Positions 37,615-49,600 of a stretch of 64,000 nucleotides of DNA are shown in pieces. A program made the position numbers and the translations under genes. The notes beneath the pieces were generated by a model. It had not been told where the DNA came from. It ran no database searches and saw nothing but the letters and a program-made list of their open reading frames with translations. Source of the stretch: Capitulum mitella (Eukaryota > Arthropoda > Thecostraca > Pollicipedomorpha > Pollicipedidae). The stretch lies in the NCBI GenBank assembly GCA_030062745.1, contig CP099842.1, positions 8,625,838-8,689,837 on the forward strand, given 5' to 3'. Each line of letters opens with the position of its first letter. Within the stretch, counting starts at the first letter, position 1.

Positions 37615-38330
37615 ATGCATGACACTTAAGTAGAGGCAAACCAACGCGTTGCACGGCTGGTTTCGGGTCAAAATCGAAGCTTTGTATCGCAAGCAGACCT
37701 GTGCACCTCCTTAATACCAGAATTACCCCAACCCATAAGTAAAAGGTACTTTTAAGTCATGTTGCCATTCTCAAAACGACACACTGGCACATGGAAAGAA
37801 ATCTGCATTACAGCAGAGCACTAGGAGCTATGAAAATGTTTAACGGCCGGCAAGGCTCGAATCCGCGCTTCCTGATTCACCGTCATACGGTCCGGCCATT
37901 CGGCCACGACCGCCAGTGAGCAGTAGCTGTCTGGAACGGGATCACTTAGTAAACACCATATATAGACAGGATGTATATATCGCCAGGCCTAAATGGCAAA
38001 GGGGTACACCTCAGCACGTGCGTCCCACACACACCAAGCTGAAGCTATTGGCATGCAAAACAGACACATGGATCGAATGGCTCGTATCACATGATCCTTG
38101 CTACCAATTTTCAGCATCCTAGCGGTAGTAAGTTTCCAGCAATGAAAGAGAGTGTTAGTCGCATAGGCACCTCGCGCTTCACGTGCATGTTTCCATCGAA
38201 ACTAATCGCCCAGCTGCCCGTCCGCCTTTCCAAATCATCATCTCACCAAACTGCATCATTTGCGTCCCGGCAATTAACCAATAACAAACACAAAGATGTA
38301 TAAGAAACGCACGTGCGCTACTCGTGACCA
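37615..38330 (-). repeat. Dispersed ~0.7 kb repeat with tRNA(Ser)-like core, minus copy
   Basis: On the minus strand this matches 59795-60560 in order along about 700 bases (for example tgttttgcatgccaa, gttccagacag, ctgctcactggcgg, tacaaagcttcga). A tRNA-like segment at about 37845-37914 reads GGCGGTCGTGGCCGAATGG (D-arm of a serine-type tRNA) and GCGGATTCGAGCC (T-arm). Because the tRNA-like part lies in the middle, a simple SINE head is not an obvious fit. Confidence 0.75.
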
Positions 38331-38728
38331 GGCGCTCCTTTTTTCTTCTTTCCCCACTTGACGGGTTCATATATTTCGTTCAGTTTGCTCACAGCAGTAT
38401 CTCAATGTGTGCAGCCATCAAGTACCACATTTTCATCAACCTCAACATCCCATGAAGCAAACTCAAACTAATACGTGGTCGGTCGTTACAGGGCCACGAC
38501 AAAGCGAAAAGTTGGCATCTCATGCGCACTTTCCTTTCCCACTCTCATTCAGCCGTGTGTGTACGAATTCTGCATCGATGATATGTTTTAGAATGTCGAA
38601 CAGGTTGGCACCAGGAGCGTATAAAGTGGGGATGCCATCGGGCCATGGCATCCCCCTTGGATTTCGAAGGTGCCCCTGTCGGGAATATCGTACACCGGGT
38701 AATGAGATCTCCAGGCATCTCATAAACC

Positions 38729-39936
38729 TTAACCCGCGCCGGACCTTGGGCCGGCGGCGATCACGCCCGACTGGGGGGTTGACCACCCCCTCTAACTCAC
38801 GAACGGTTGGTCGCACGATAAAAATAAACACATCGCTGGAAAGCTCGTGACAAGTTTAGCTCCAAACTGGTCTCATTTTTAGTTTTAGATAATGTGTAAG
38901 CAATTTACGTCATATATATGTTTTCTCATAGCCGACTGCATGAGACCGAGAAACGGCCTGAATATCAAGGGCTGTGACTAATAACGCATAGGTAAAGGCA
39001 CCAACGAACAGGTAAAGGTCCGCAGATGCTGAAACACGTCTAATTCTGAGATTTGTGCAATATATACGCCGAAACGTTGAGTTAGACACGGCAATTTTCG
39101 CGCCGGCTGTTGGCGTGCGCCGCAGCCGTACGCTGTAAGAAACTGACGGGAACTAATTTTAGCGTTCCTTTACTTTTGCGAAAAAAGCCTATCCATGTAA
39201 ATTTTATTGATCTTGATGGTTCTTATAATGTTTTTTCATGCTTAAATTTCATGGAAAAATTATTTAGTTACAAATCTACACAATTGGCGGAGATTTATTC
39301 GCGAGAGACTGTTTTTTTCAAACTATGCAATTTTTAAAACTTTTTGAGGTTCCTGGTGTTACTTTCGTCTGTGGAAGCAAGTTCTGCCATTTTCTACCCA
39401 TTCTGAGTAATTCATCGCTGATTTGACGGTGGTACATTTTGGCTCACGACAGTTATTCGTGACCTGACCGCAGGTCAATGACTGGAAGTCATTGGTACTT
39501 TGTCCAATGACGGTAACTAGATGTTTGCTTCCCTCCACACTAAAAATGTTATGAAATATTCCGTCAATTTCCGAAAAAACGACGACATTTCTTAAAAATG
39601 GGCTTCACCTTAGGTCAATGACCCGAAAAATTCCAAAAAATCTGAAATAGCAAATTTGTTGCATCTATCGAGATCACTAATCCCTGGAAGTATTATTGTG
39701 ATATCTTGTTTTGCGAAAAAGTTAGAGGGCGCTAAACTTTTTTGGACATAGGTACATTTGACCTGACCTAGGTCAGGTACCTGACTTGGCCTGAGGTCAA
39801 AAATTTAGAGCAAGGTGTAAAAATAATCAAGTAAAAGGTACACAAATTTTTGTGGCCCTGTGTTTGTTTGTTCTCTCGCAATCCCAAAAGACCTCAGGGG
39901 GGGCGGTCAACTGCCCTCCCGTCGGGGGCGGGTTAA
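38729..39936. mobile_element. TTAA-type element, family 1, copy B (1208 bp)
   Basis: TTAACCCGC at 38729 and its complement at 39928-39936 bound this copy. The left inner block is GCCCGACTGGGGGGTTGACC, and the right end carries the matching inverted block. It aligns with 13546-14765 throughout. The interior holds runs such as TTGACCTGACCTAGGTCAGG and no coding capacity. Confidence 0.85.
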
Positions 39937-40645
39937 ATGACAAGTTTCACGGCGCCCGTACGGAACGTTTGAAGGATGATTGCAACATTCGTGCACTATC
40001 CATCCTTTACAAATGAAAGTTTTTTCTTGCTAATTTTGTGACAGCACCGCTCGTACGGTATAATGTTGCCACTGGATCATCAACTATTAGTGGCTAAAAG
40101 ACCGCTTAAATCTATTTCAAATATGAAGTGAAAATGCGTAGTTAGGGACCCTAAAGCACCTAGTATGGCATAGATGTTGTCTATGTTTGCAGGCATAGAA
40201 GCCTTGTATGTATTCGAGACATACAAGGCTTCTATACTGAAACTCTCATCTGTGTGCTACACTTGAGCACCGTCGCGAAGCACGCGCTTACAACGATTCG
40301 CTCCCGTATGTCAAGCTCAGTCCCGCATTCCGGTAGGTCGGTGGTAGGGATCCCGGCTCGCCGTCGCAACATCACGTAACCTTCGGACTAAAAATGGCAC
40401 TTCAGGCATAGTGTAATGGCAGAAAGTGCCCGGCTACCTGCTAGTAGAGGCGAGGCGGGTCATCTCTCCGCACAACCTTTACACGCCAAAATGCAGAAAA
40501 AATAAAACCAGAATGAAATTTTTTAGCACTTTAGCTGCCGTCCCCCACCATTCGTTTTGGCACCTCTAAGATTGGCGGCGCCCCCTAAAGCATGATGGCA
40601 TGCCCCTTGGTCAGTTTCTAAATACGTCCCCTAGCTGCAGTGACT
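39937..40645. other. Non-coding stretch containing a 17 bp hairpin
   Basis: No gene recognised. A perfect inverted repeat at 40195-40235 (17 bp arms, ATAGAAGCCTTGTATGT, 7-base loop) is the only structure noted. Confidence 0.5.
40195..40235. repeat. Perfect 17 bp hairpin with 7-base loop
   Basis: Arms 40195-40211 and 40219-40235 are exact complements; the loop is attcgag. Confidence 0.95.
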
Positions 40646-40669
40646 AGCTCGCTCGGTATTGTTTTACAT

Positions 40670-40955
40670 TGTCAACTGCCCATCGCATGGGATACCGCTG
40701 GATAACCCTAGTGCTGGTCCATCTACAGACCAAATTACGGCGGCTCGGATTACTGTTGATGGCGCTCGGAGGTCTCCGAGTTCAAAGTGAAACACGTGTC
40801 TGTGGATCGCCTCGTGGATCGCACGTGAGTGCAGACCACAGAGGCACGCAGCCGCCAGTGGGGCATATCTTGTCACCAAGTCCTGAATCAACAGCTCCCA
40901 TCGTTTGACCTGTGCCCATAATTAATTGAATTCTGCACGGGTCCGGCTCGCCCCG
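40670..40955 (+). repeat. Dispersed ~290 bp repeat, plus copy
   Basis: This matches the reverse complement of 59500-59795, including the shared words tggatcgc...ggatcgcacgtg and tttgacct.t.cccat/gattag/attg. Both copies keep an aligned open frame of 79 codons (CGSPRGSHV.ADH in each), but no family is recognised. Confidence 0.75.
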
Positions 40956-41062
40956 CGTCGGAAACCTGCATCACCATCTTTCCGCCGAATCGGCCCACGC
41001 GATGGTGCCACTTGTGCCGCGATGGGCCGGCGCGTTCGAGCGCTAGAAGCTCCGAATCTTAC

Positions 41063-41162
41063 ACGCGCACGCACGCACACACACACACATACACACACCT
41101 AAACAAGCACACGCACGCACGCTCGCACGCACGCACGCATCCCGTCTCCACACACACGCCTC
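41063..41162. repeat. (CA)n / (GCAC)n microsatellite
   Basis: Alternating CACACA and GCACGCAC tracts. Confidence 0.9.
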
Positions 41163-42650
41163 GACCTAAACTCTTCTTTTCGAGCGAGTGCCTTGTATGA
41201 AATTTCATCCGCTAAAATAGCGCTTCACACGTTTTCACCTCCTCCGATTATGAATTACCGACTTTTATGCCATATAACACCGGCGGCTTGCACTAGGCCA
41301 TGATGAAAGCAGAGGCTCTGATAATAACAACAGGTTTCTCACCATCACCTAACTTGGTCCCTCTCTCGCCGCTCACTGTTACTGCCTGGTCTTGTCCTAC
41401 CAAACCGTCCGTGCAATTGTTTTCGCGCCAGCACGTTCTGGTTTTAGAACCTTCAAGATCTATTAATTTGTTTGGTAATTTTATGTTATGCAATTCGTAT
41501 AGCAAGGGTGCTCCATAGCCTTAAAAAAATAAAATACGAAAACCTTAAGAAAGTTTAAAAAATGTCGCAAATCGCAACTTGCTCTATTTTTCCCAAATGG
41601 ACGACCGGCAAATTTCAGATTTGGGGAGAACTTACAAATTAGCAGCAGTGCTCCTGACTCGCTTTCGTGCATGGGATGAGAAACTGCCCACTATCATGAC
41701 CACAGCTACTGCGCACGAGCAGGTCGACGCAAGTCAACGTGACCTTGAAACCGCGTCGGGTCCTTCGCACTTCGCACTTCCATGTAAATAACAGTTTTCA
41801 TTAAAATAAGTCATCAATAAACGACAGGAATTGCAAAAAGGGTAGTAGGAAAAGAGTGCAATGCAATCCGCGATCCAATCCTTTTCAAAGTATTTCATTC
41901 CACTGACATTATTTAAAAAAAAAAACGTTGCAATCATAAGCGCAGCCAAAAGGGGGTACAGCTCCTCAGGCTCGCATTTTTTTGAAAACCATTGCACGTC
42001 GTCTTCCCGGCAGACGGTTTTCGTATTTCATTTCACAATGAGATCCGCCCCCCCCGTTAAGAAAATCCTGGCTGTGCCCCTGATTGCAATCAAAGATTGC
42101 AAATCCCTCAATCCAGTTCTGATGATCCCTGGAAATTCCGCAACCCTTTCGCCAAAATCTTTGATTTGTCCATGCATCAGGTAGCAAATAAAGTGGTTGG
42201 AACAAAAATATTTATTCGTGACGAACATTGACCAACATTTAAGAACGGTACAAATATATATTTCCGTCAGTTGATACCCAACACGAATAAAAGTGACTAC
42301 TGTAGGTGAACACCTGGTCATGCGGCAATACTGAGCTCCATTCCGCTGGCAGGGTTAGTATAATGTTTGCGATTGTCTCGCCACCTTGCGGCGAGGATAT
42401 CACATTGTCTGCAGTTTACCCGAAGCACGTGATGCTTGGAGCGTAGCCTACGTAAGGAATGTAATCAAACCATCGGGCACTTTCAGTGCCAATTTAATCC
42501 AGAGACGTGGTAACCACGTTACTGTTGCGTGTTTTTTCTCAGTTCTGAATGCTACGCATCGTTTTTATTTCACTCATGATGTTCTCTGTGTGAAAATGTA
42601 GCCACAGTTCTGAGGGATTGTACAAATTGTTTTTGTTAACAAAGCCTATG
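41163..42650. other. Non-coding stretch 3' of TRMT9B-like gene
   Basis: No coding signature was recognised. Words like GATTGCAATC recur near 42083-42110 and resemble the reiterations at 36.5 kb. Confidence 0.35.
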
Positions 42651-42656
42651 TTTATT
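42651..42656 (-). promoter_or_regulatory. Poly(A) signal of the TRMT9B-like gene
   Basis: AATAAA on the minus strand, about 220 bases after the stop at 42875. Confidence 0.6.
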
Positions 42657-42874
42657 TAGACGACCAAACGATCGCGGGGGAGAAGAAGCTATTTCCACTA
42701 CTGTGCGCTGACTGGCAGCTAGTGGTGTAAACACCAGCCATGCGTGGCAAGAATGCAACCTACGCGCGAGCCCCTTCAACAACTCGTCCGACAGCGATCC
42801 AAAGAAAGATCGGCCATTTACACGAGAGGTCAGAGGGGGAAATCACAGAACCTGATCACTGCAGCAGCGGCCAC

Positions 42875-43671
42875 TCAGATCGTCCACACCTGCACCTTCT
42901 CGGCCACCACGCACCAGTTGGCGTGGTCGTAGTACGACGAGATGATGTGCAGGTTGTCCACGTACTTCTCGATCAGCCGGTCGAGCTCGCCGTCCCTGAA
43001 CACGTGGTAGTAACGGTGGTGGCCGAGCGCGCCGCCGCGGTCCGACGGCAGCGACTCCTCCGACGACGCCTGCCGGCTGACCGGTTCACCGTCCTCCCGG
43101 GCCTTGGTCGCGCCGCCCGTCGCCGCCGCCGTCGCCGCCGCCGCGACGGCCGCCGCCGCCGCCGCCTCGGCCTCGGCGCGGTCGAAGATTTGGCGCGCGG
43201 TGAGCGGGTGTCGGGGGCGCACCGGTTCGCCGGCCGGCGGCGGCAGGCTGGCGGAGCCGTCCGCGCTGCTGGCCCGCTCCAGGCCGCTCGACTCGGCCAG
43301 GCTGGCCGCGCGCGAGCCGTCGGAGGTCGACAGGCTGGCCGCGCGGGAGCCGTCCGACGTCGACAGGCTGGACGCCGAACTGAGGCTGGAGGCCAGAGAG
43401 GCGCGGCCCTCGCCCGACTCGGCGCCGGCGTCGGCCGCGACGCGGCGCCGCGTGCCGCCGGCGCGCGCCGCCTCCGGCTCGGCCTCTTCCAGCACCTGCT
43501 CCAGCGGCGGCGCGTCCAGCCGCGCCAGCGTCACCTTGCGCCGGCCGCGCGGGCTGCTGAGGCGCGCCGGCGGCTCTGGCGAGCTGCTCAGGCTGTCATC
43601 GGTCTCCGAGGGCGCCGCCAGGTGGCTGGGCGTCGCTGCCGCCGCGCCGCCGGCCGCCACCGCCGCCTCCA
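42875..43671 (-). CDS. TRMT9B: TRMT9B-like last exon with conserved C-terminal YYHVF domain
   Basis: The acceptor is cccatggtttcag, entering phase 1 and completing a Val; TGA ends at 42875. The first 200 residues are Ala/Ser-rich with an SLSTSDGSRAA unit duplicated in tandem. The final 48 residues contain RYYHVFRDGELDRLIEKYVD and YYDHANWCVVAEK, the signature end of TRMT9B proteins. Confidence 0.92.
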
Positions 43672-46600
43672 CTGAAACCATGGGACGTTTATTGTCATGG
43701 CTGCCGTCTCGCAGCTATGACTCTGTCATGGCCAGGTATTGCAGTACGTCCTGGAGTAAAATAACAACTCGTGAGTGCACTCAACATGACACAATACGAC
43801 AGCAGTATCTCACTGACATCGAGTTTATCCGAAGCTGAATGCCACGACGGAAGTCTTTAAATATTTGTGGGTTACACTATCTCACATGATTCTCCTTCCC
43901 AGCAATAGCCTCCACAACCCATCCATTGGCGTAAGGCATCCGATCTCACTTGCGTCCGACTCACGGGTCCACCTCTTGTACTCTGGTGCCTGCCCCCAAC
44001 CCCCCTGCCTCCCCTGACACCTCTCCCCGAATTCATTTTCTTTTGTTCCCATCTGCCCTCCTTCCCTCTCGGCCTCTCCTGTTTTCTGTCCTCTCTTCTC
44101 TTAGCACCCTTTCATCTCCCCTGCATCATGTTCCGCTTCCCTTTCGTTCTGTTCCGACCGACCCTGACTCCTGATGCACGTCTCTCCGCCTGCCGGCCCC
44201 GACTTACCGGACTCCTGGTCGCTGAGCCGGTCGCGCTGCTGCTGCTCGATCTCTCTGTCGAGGTCCTGGATCTCCTGGGCGGACGGCCAGTCGGAGGCCA
44301 GGCTGATGACGCTGCAGGCGCTGCTCGGACTGCTGGCGCTGCTGCTGGCGCACGAGCTCTCGCTGTCCAGGTCGTCCGTCTCCGGGTTGAACACCTCGAA
44401 CGTCAGGTACTTGGGCGCGGCGCGGCGCACGATCTGCACGTTGCGGAAGCCCTGCACACCCGGCCGCCGGATGATCTCTATGTTTTCGCCCATGATGAGC
44501 GACGAAACCTGACTGCTGACCCCGGGCGGTCGCGCGGCGGCGGCGGTCGCTCCCCCGCCGCCACCTCCACTGCCGCCACCGCTTCCTCCACCACTGCATC
44601 CACCGCCAGCGCCGCCACCGGAACCGCCGCCGCTGCCTCCGCTGCTGCTGCCGCCGCCGCCGCTGGCGCCGCCTTCTGACCGGAACTGGAAGCTGCTGGC
44701 GTCGGTCCGGGCCGGAGCCGGGGACGGCGGCTGGGCGACGCTGGTAGACAGCTGCGCGGTCCGATCCCTCAGTGGAGGGCCGCCAGGGCTGCAGCCCGTC
44801 GCAGTGTCCGGCGGCGGCCTGCCGGTCGTGGACGCCGCACGGCCGACTGTCGCCCGGCCCCTGACAGCGTCGGCCCTGGCGCCGGCGGCCGGACGCGCAG
44901 CTGAACCGGTCGGAGCGGCAGCAGCCTCGGACGCTGCCGACGGCAGCTCGGGCGTGGGGTCCACCGTCGGCGGAGAGGTGAACTTTCCCGCCACGGCGGC
45001 CGGAGGCTCAGCGGTGACGGTGGCGGTGGTAGTGGCGGTGGCGGTGGCGCCCGCGCCCGCTGGCGGGTCCATCAGCTGGAAGCGGCCGTGCAGGTTGCTT
45101 TGCAGGATCTGCGCGCCCAGCTTCGGCAGGTTCTTGAGGCTGCCGAGCCGGCTAGGCGCCGCCGAGAGCCGGGTCGGCGACGAGGGCAGGTTGGCCGTCA
45201 GCGGCGACTTGGGCGACACCTTGCCGTTGGAGCCGTCCGACGACTCACTGGACGCGGAGCGGCTGCGTTCCTTGGCCTCCGTCTCGGCCGCGTCCACCTT
45301 CGGCACGTAGATGACGGACACGCAGCTGTCCTCCGAGTCCAGACTGGTGTCGCTCTGGAAGCTGTTTTCCTTGGAGCTGTCGGAGCTCTCCTCGCGGGAC
45401 GTTTTCCGTTCGCGGGAGCAGTAGCGATACAGCGTCCTCCGGTCGGAACGGGTGCACGGCGCGCTCGGCGGTAGGCAGCCCTTGGCGGCGCCGGCCTCCG
45501 CCGCCGGCTTCTCGGGCCTCTCGGGCGCGCTCTTCCCGGAGGCGTCGGCGGCCGCGCCGTTACACGAGGCGGCCGGCCGGGCGCCGGACCCCGGAGGCTG
45601 CTCGGCGGGCGGCGTCGCCAGCCGCTCCTCTGCCGCAGGCTCGGCGCGCGCCGCCGCCCCGTCCGTCAGCTGGCGCACGATCTTGACCAGGCCGTTCTTG
45701 AGCGAGGCCGCCGGCGGCTCCTTCTCGGCCAGCTTCTCCAGGCTCTCGCTCAGCTTACCCAGGTTGTCGCGCAGCACCTTGAGCCGGCTGTAGTTGGCGA
45801 AGAGGCCGGCCTTGGGCGCCTCCTGACTGGCGGCCAGCTTGCCGTAGATGACGTTCTCGTTGAGGCTCTGCTGCTTGCGGATCTTGGCGCGGATCTGCTC
45901 GCGCTCGCCGGCCCAGTCGCGGCGCATCAGGTTCTCGTTGAGCGACGTCTGCTTGAGGATGCCGCGCACGGGCCGGCCGCCCACCGGCCTCTCCTCGCTG
46001 AGGACGCGCGGCACGGCCGGGTCGTCGGTCAGCCGCCGCTGCCGCACCAGCGCCGGCTTCGGCGACGTCGCCAGCTCGGCCGCCTCCTCTCCGCCGTCGC
46101 GCGCGTCGTTCTCCGGCACGGTGGTGAGCGAGGCCTTCATCAGCTCGCAGGAGCGCACGCGCGAGTCGAGCACGCTGTCGCTCTTGGACTTCTCGCTGAC
46201 GACGGAGAGCGCCAGCTTCTCGCGCGGCAGCGTCAGCGACTGCGTCGAGAACGTCACCGACTTGCGACTGCCCTTCTTGGCGGCGTTCTGCTGCAGCAGC
46301 GCCGAGCTGCTGCTGTGAGAGCGCTCCATGCTGGCCGCGGCCGCCGCCTCGTCGAAGGCGAAGCTGTGCGGCCGGTCGGCCGGCGGCGGCCGCGGCGCCG
46401 CCTCCGCCTCGTGCGCGGCGCCGGCGCGGCGCGAGCCCAGGATCGAGGCCGACAGCAGGCTCCACATGTCGCCGACGCTACGCGACTTGAAGGCGCCGAG
46501 CGGCTGACTAGCGCTGGCCGACGGCGGCGGCTCGCAGCCGAGCGTGTTGCGCCGGCGCGGGGCCTCCTCCAGGCCGGTCACGTCGTCCTCCAGCCGGATC

Positions 46601-49600
46601 TCGATCAGCTGGCTGCCGTCGGCCGCCTCGCCCGCCTTGGCCGGCTTCATCTCCGAGTAGCTGGTCCACGGCGAGAGGATCCAGGGCCGCGAGCCGTCCA
46701 CCTCGCCGCGCCGGGCCAGCTTCTGTTGGCGGTGGCAGAGCCGTGTCACGCCGCGACCGGACGGCACGCACAGCGTCACAACGGAGGCCAGAGGGTAGCA
46801 GAGACAAGATAGCGCAGGATGGCTTTCGTCTTACAGATGAGTGCAGCGGCTCTGGGATTGTAGGCAGCAGCAGCATGGGAGACGAATGCAGCGCAGTTGC
46901 ATGTGTCAGTTAATCATTGTCTCGAAGTGATTGAGCGTGCAGAGGACTGAGTAAAAAACGGTCATGAAACATCAGGGAACGTTATATGCATAGCTGCAAC
47001 AGCACGCCCTAGGGGCGCACGAGGCTCGTCCCACGGTACTTAGTAATGTTTGTATGTGTACGGTCAGAGAACCGCAATGGGCAGGGGCAGTAAAGGTACT
47101 GGACAAAAAGAAAGCGCTCGCTACAGAGGGCAGCACCGATGTCTGACAGAATGGCGCTAGAGGCAATGGGGAACACGGAAAAAAACGACGGGAGAAAGAC
47201 GGAACTTTGCAAATTATCATCAGGAGTATCTCCAGTCAGGATTACTGAAATGAGGGGCGAAATGATGGAGTCCATTTGGAGTATGGCAAGTTTGGAAATT
47301 TGGCAGTCCGGAGTGCAGTAAGCCAGTGAAATGAGACCTGGCCGCGACAAAACTAATATTTGGATTTGCCCGGTTACGTCGAATGATTTTGGCGCCGGAC
47401 CCAAGCATCTTTATACAATCCCCATCTCTCGCTATTGTACAAACGCTTGAGTATAAGAGAAAACTGCTGCCACTTATCTAGATTTTCTCGACGTATTAAC
47501 ATTGTTTTCTCAGTTTTTATCAACCCATCGTGTCTACATTTTCGTTTCCGAATATCGCGCAGATCTACACTAGTGACTGGGCATTTTCCACCTCATTTAC
47601 TAGGCGTTCAGATGATGATGTTTGTCGACCGCCAGACACAAAGAAGAAGAATATGGCGTACCCAATTTTCTCATTTAAGGAGAATATATAGCCTATGCTT
47701 TCAGCATTCTTCCCTTTTCGTGTCGTGTCATTCTTTCCTTTTACTAGTCGTTTCCAGTTTGCAGTTTCTTATTTTGTACAGGTTTGAAGTAGTTTTGAGG
47801 TTTATCATTCTGAGCTGAGCTTTCAGTTCCCTGGAGGAATTAACCAAGCAGACATAAGCAAGTCCCGTACAAGCAAAGTTTCAGGGAAGACGCAACACCT
47901 GTCGATGAACAACTTCCAGCCATGGCAATGCGGTTCATCTTCAAAGTTCCATGGACGAATACCGCTTTATAAGAACAGAACTGTTGATTCGTGACAAATC
48001 AGCCCGATAATGCGAGTTTTCATGCCCACATCGATATTAAAAACGGTAGTTCAGCGAAAAACGTAACCAAATACAGGTGGATCGAAGAATAAAAAACCAA
48101 GGAACGGAAAGTCAATCAAACGGTGGCGACATCACCTCCGTCACGCCTGAGACACACGATACACGTGAACCGAGTCAATTACAAGCACGCGAGTAACCTA
48201 GCAACATATGCCGACGCGTGTAACGTGAAACGTGCAGCGTTAGCGGGAGACGCGACGGCGCGGTCCGACCTGGAGGGCGCGGCGCACGAAGCTGTAACAG
48301 GACTCGCTGGGCGACGAGAGGCCGGACGAGCTCTGCGACGAGCTGGCCATGGTCGGGTCGATGGAGCGTATCCGTCGCGGCCGGCGGCCCGTCCGCCGGA
48401 CGTGAAATCTGCCGCAGAGAGGCGGGCGGCCTGCAGTGTCCGAGCGACGGCAGAGCAGACCGCACAAAGGGGGCAGGACGCAGCAGAGCATCGCGGACGG
48501 CAGAACACAACAGATCCGGCAGGACAGAGAGCAGGAGACAGGAGGGCAGGACACAGAGCGGGACGCAACAGAGCAGGACAAAGAGCAGGACACGAGAGTC
48601 CCGGGAGGACAGAGAGCAGAGCGCAGCATAGCAGGGCGCAACGGAGAAACAGTCTATCTTCAGACGCGACAAACGAGACAACTGACCGAGACAAAGAATT
48701 CAGCGCCGCACGGTGGGCAGCAGAGTCCGTGGTCAGAGGACAAGAAGAAACAACAGTCAGGGCAGACCGGATCAGGCGTGGTGAGAGTGAGACGGTCCCA
48801 GCATCGCCTCGGCTGAAACCAGACCTATCACACGACTGCACCAGGCCACGTCGCCTGACGACGGAACCACAGGTGACCCCGGTCGATGACACGCACGGCA
48901 GGCAGAGCGCAGCTGTCGACAGGACAAACAAACCGCCCGCATCTGACAAGAAACACTGTGGACTGTCTCAGCTGGCAACAGGCCAGACAGACGGTCCCGG
49001 CCGGCAAGAGCTCAGACAGATGGCCCCTGCTGTTCCACCCGATAGACGGTCATCCGGCAAAGTAGACAAACGGCGGTCCCAGGTGGCAGCAGACCGGACA
49101 GTCGGTCCAGCTGTTAACAGATTAGGCAGACGGTCCACCCCGCAACAGATCAGACAGAGGGTCCGGCCGATAAGAGGCGAGGCGCGCAGACCTGGGTGAG
49201 AATAAATCAGGAAGACTGCTCCAGCTAGTAACAGACTGGGCCCAGGCGACGACGGAAGAGGGAGGCGGCCCGGTCAGTCACACAACAAACACTCCCAGCT
49301 GATAATGCACTTAATACACTTAGAGACTGCGCCAGGCGGTATCAGGCCAGACAGCCACGGCTGATAACAGCACATAGACAGACCCCTCAGATGGCAACAA
49401 GCCAGGTGCACGATCCCGGCTTATATCTGCCCAGCCAACCCTCCCTCTCAGTCCCCTCCCACAGACGAGCCGGACGACCCAACCAGCCTGAGCGGGTCGG
49501 TAGCCATGCAGGAATTATCGCGAGCACACATCGTGCATACGTAACGACCCGCACCGCCGCACGAGCAGCCGGCATGATTCGGCGCGGGAGCCTCCCAGGC

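Noticed and set aside
37845-37914. Possible tRNA(Ser) gene
   Set aside because: Acceptor and anticodon stems are not intact and the segment is embedded in a dispersed repeat with a second copy at 60.24 kb.
42740-43675. 311-codon plus-strand frame over the TRMT9B-like last exon
   Set aside because: Antisense shadow of a GC-rich exon; the minus frame carries the conserved YYHVF...NWC ending.
48123-49199. 358-codon plus-strand frame
   Set aside because: It runs through two minisatellites and over a real minus-strand exon; the protein is just translated repeats (Gln/Arg/Thr-rich).
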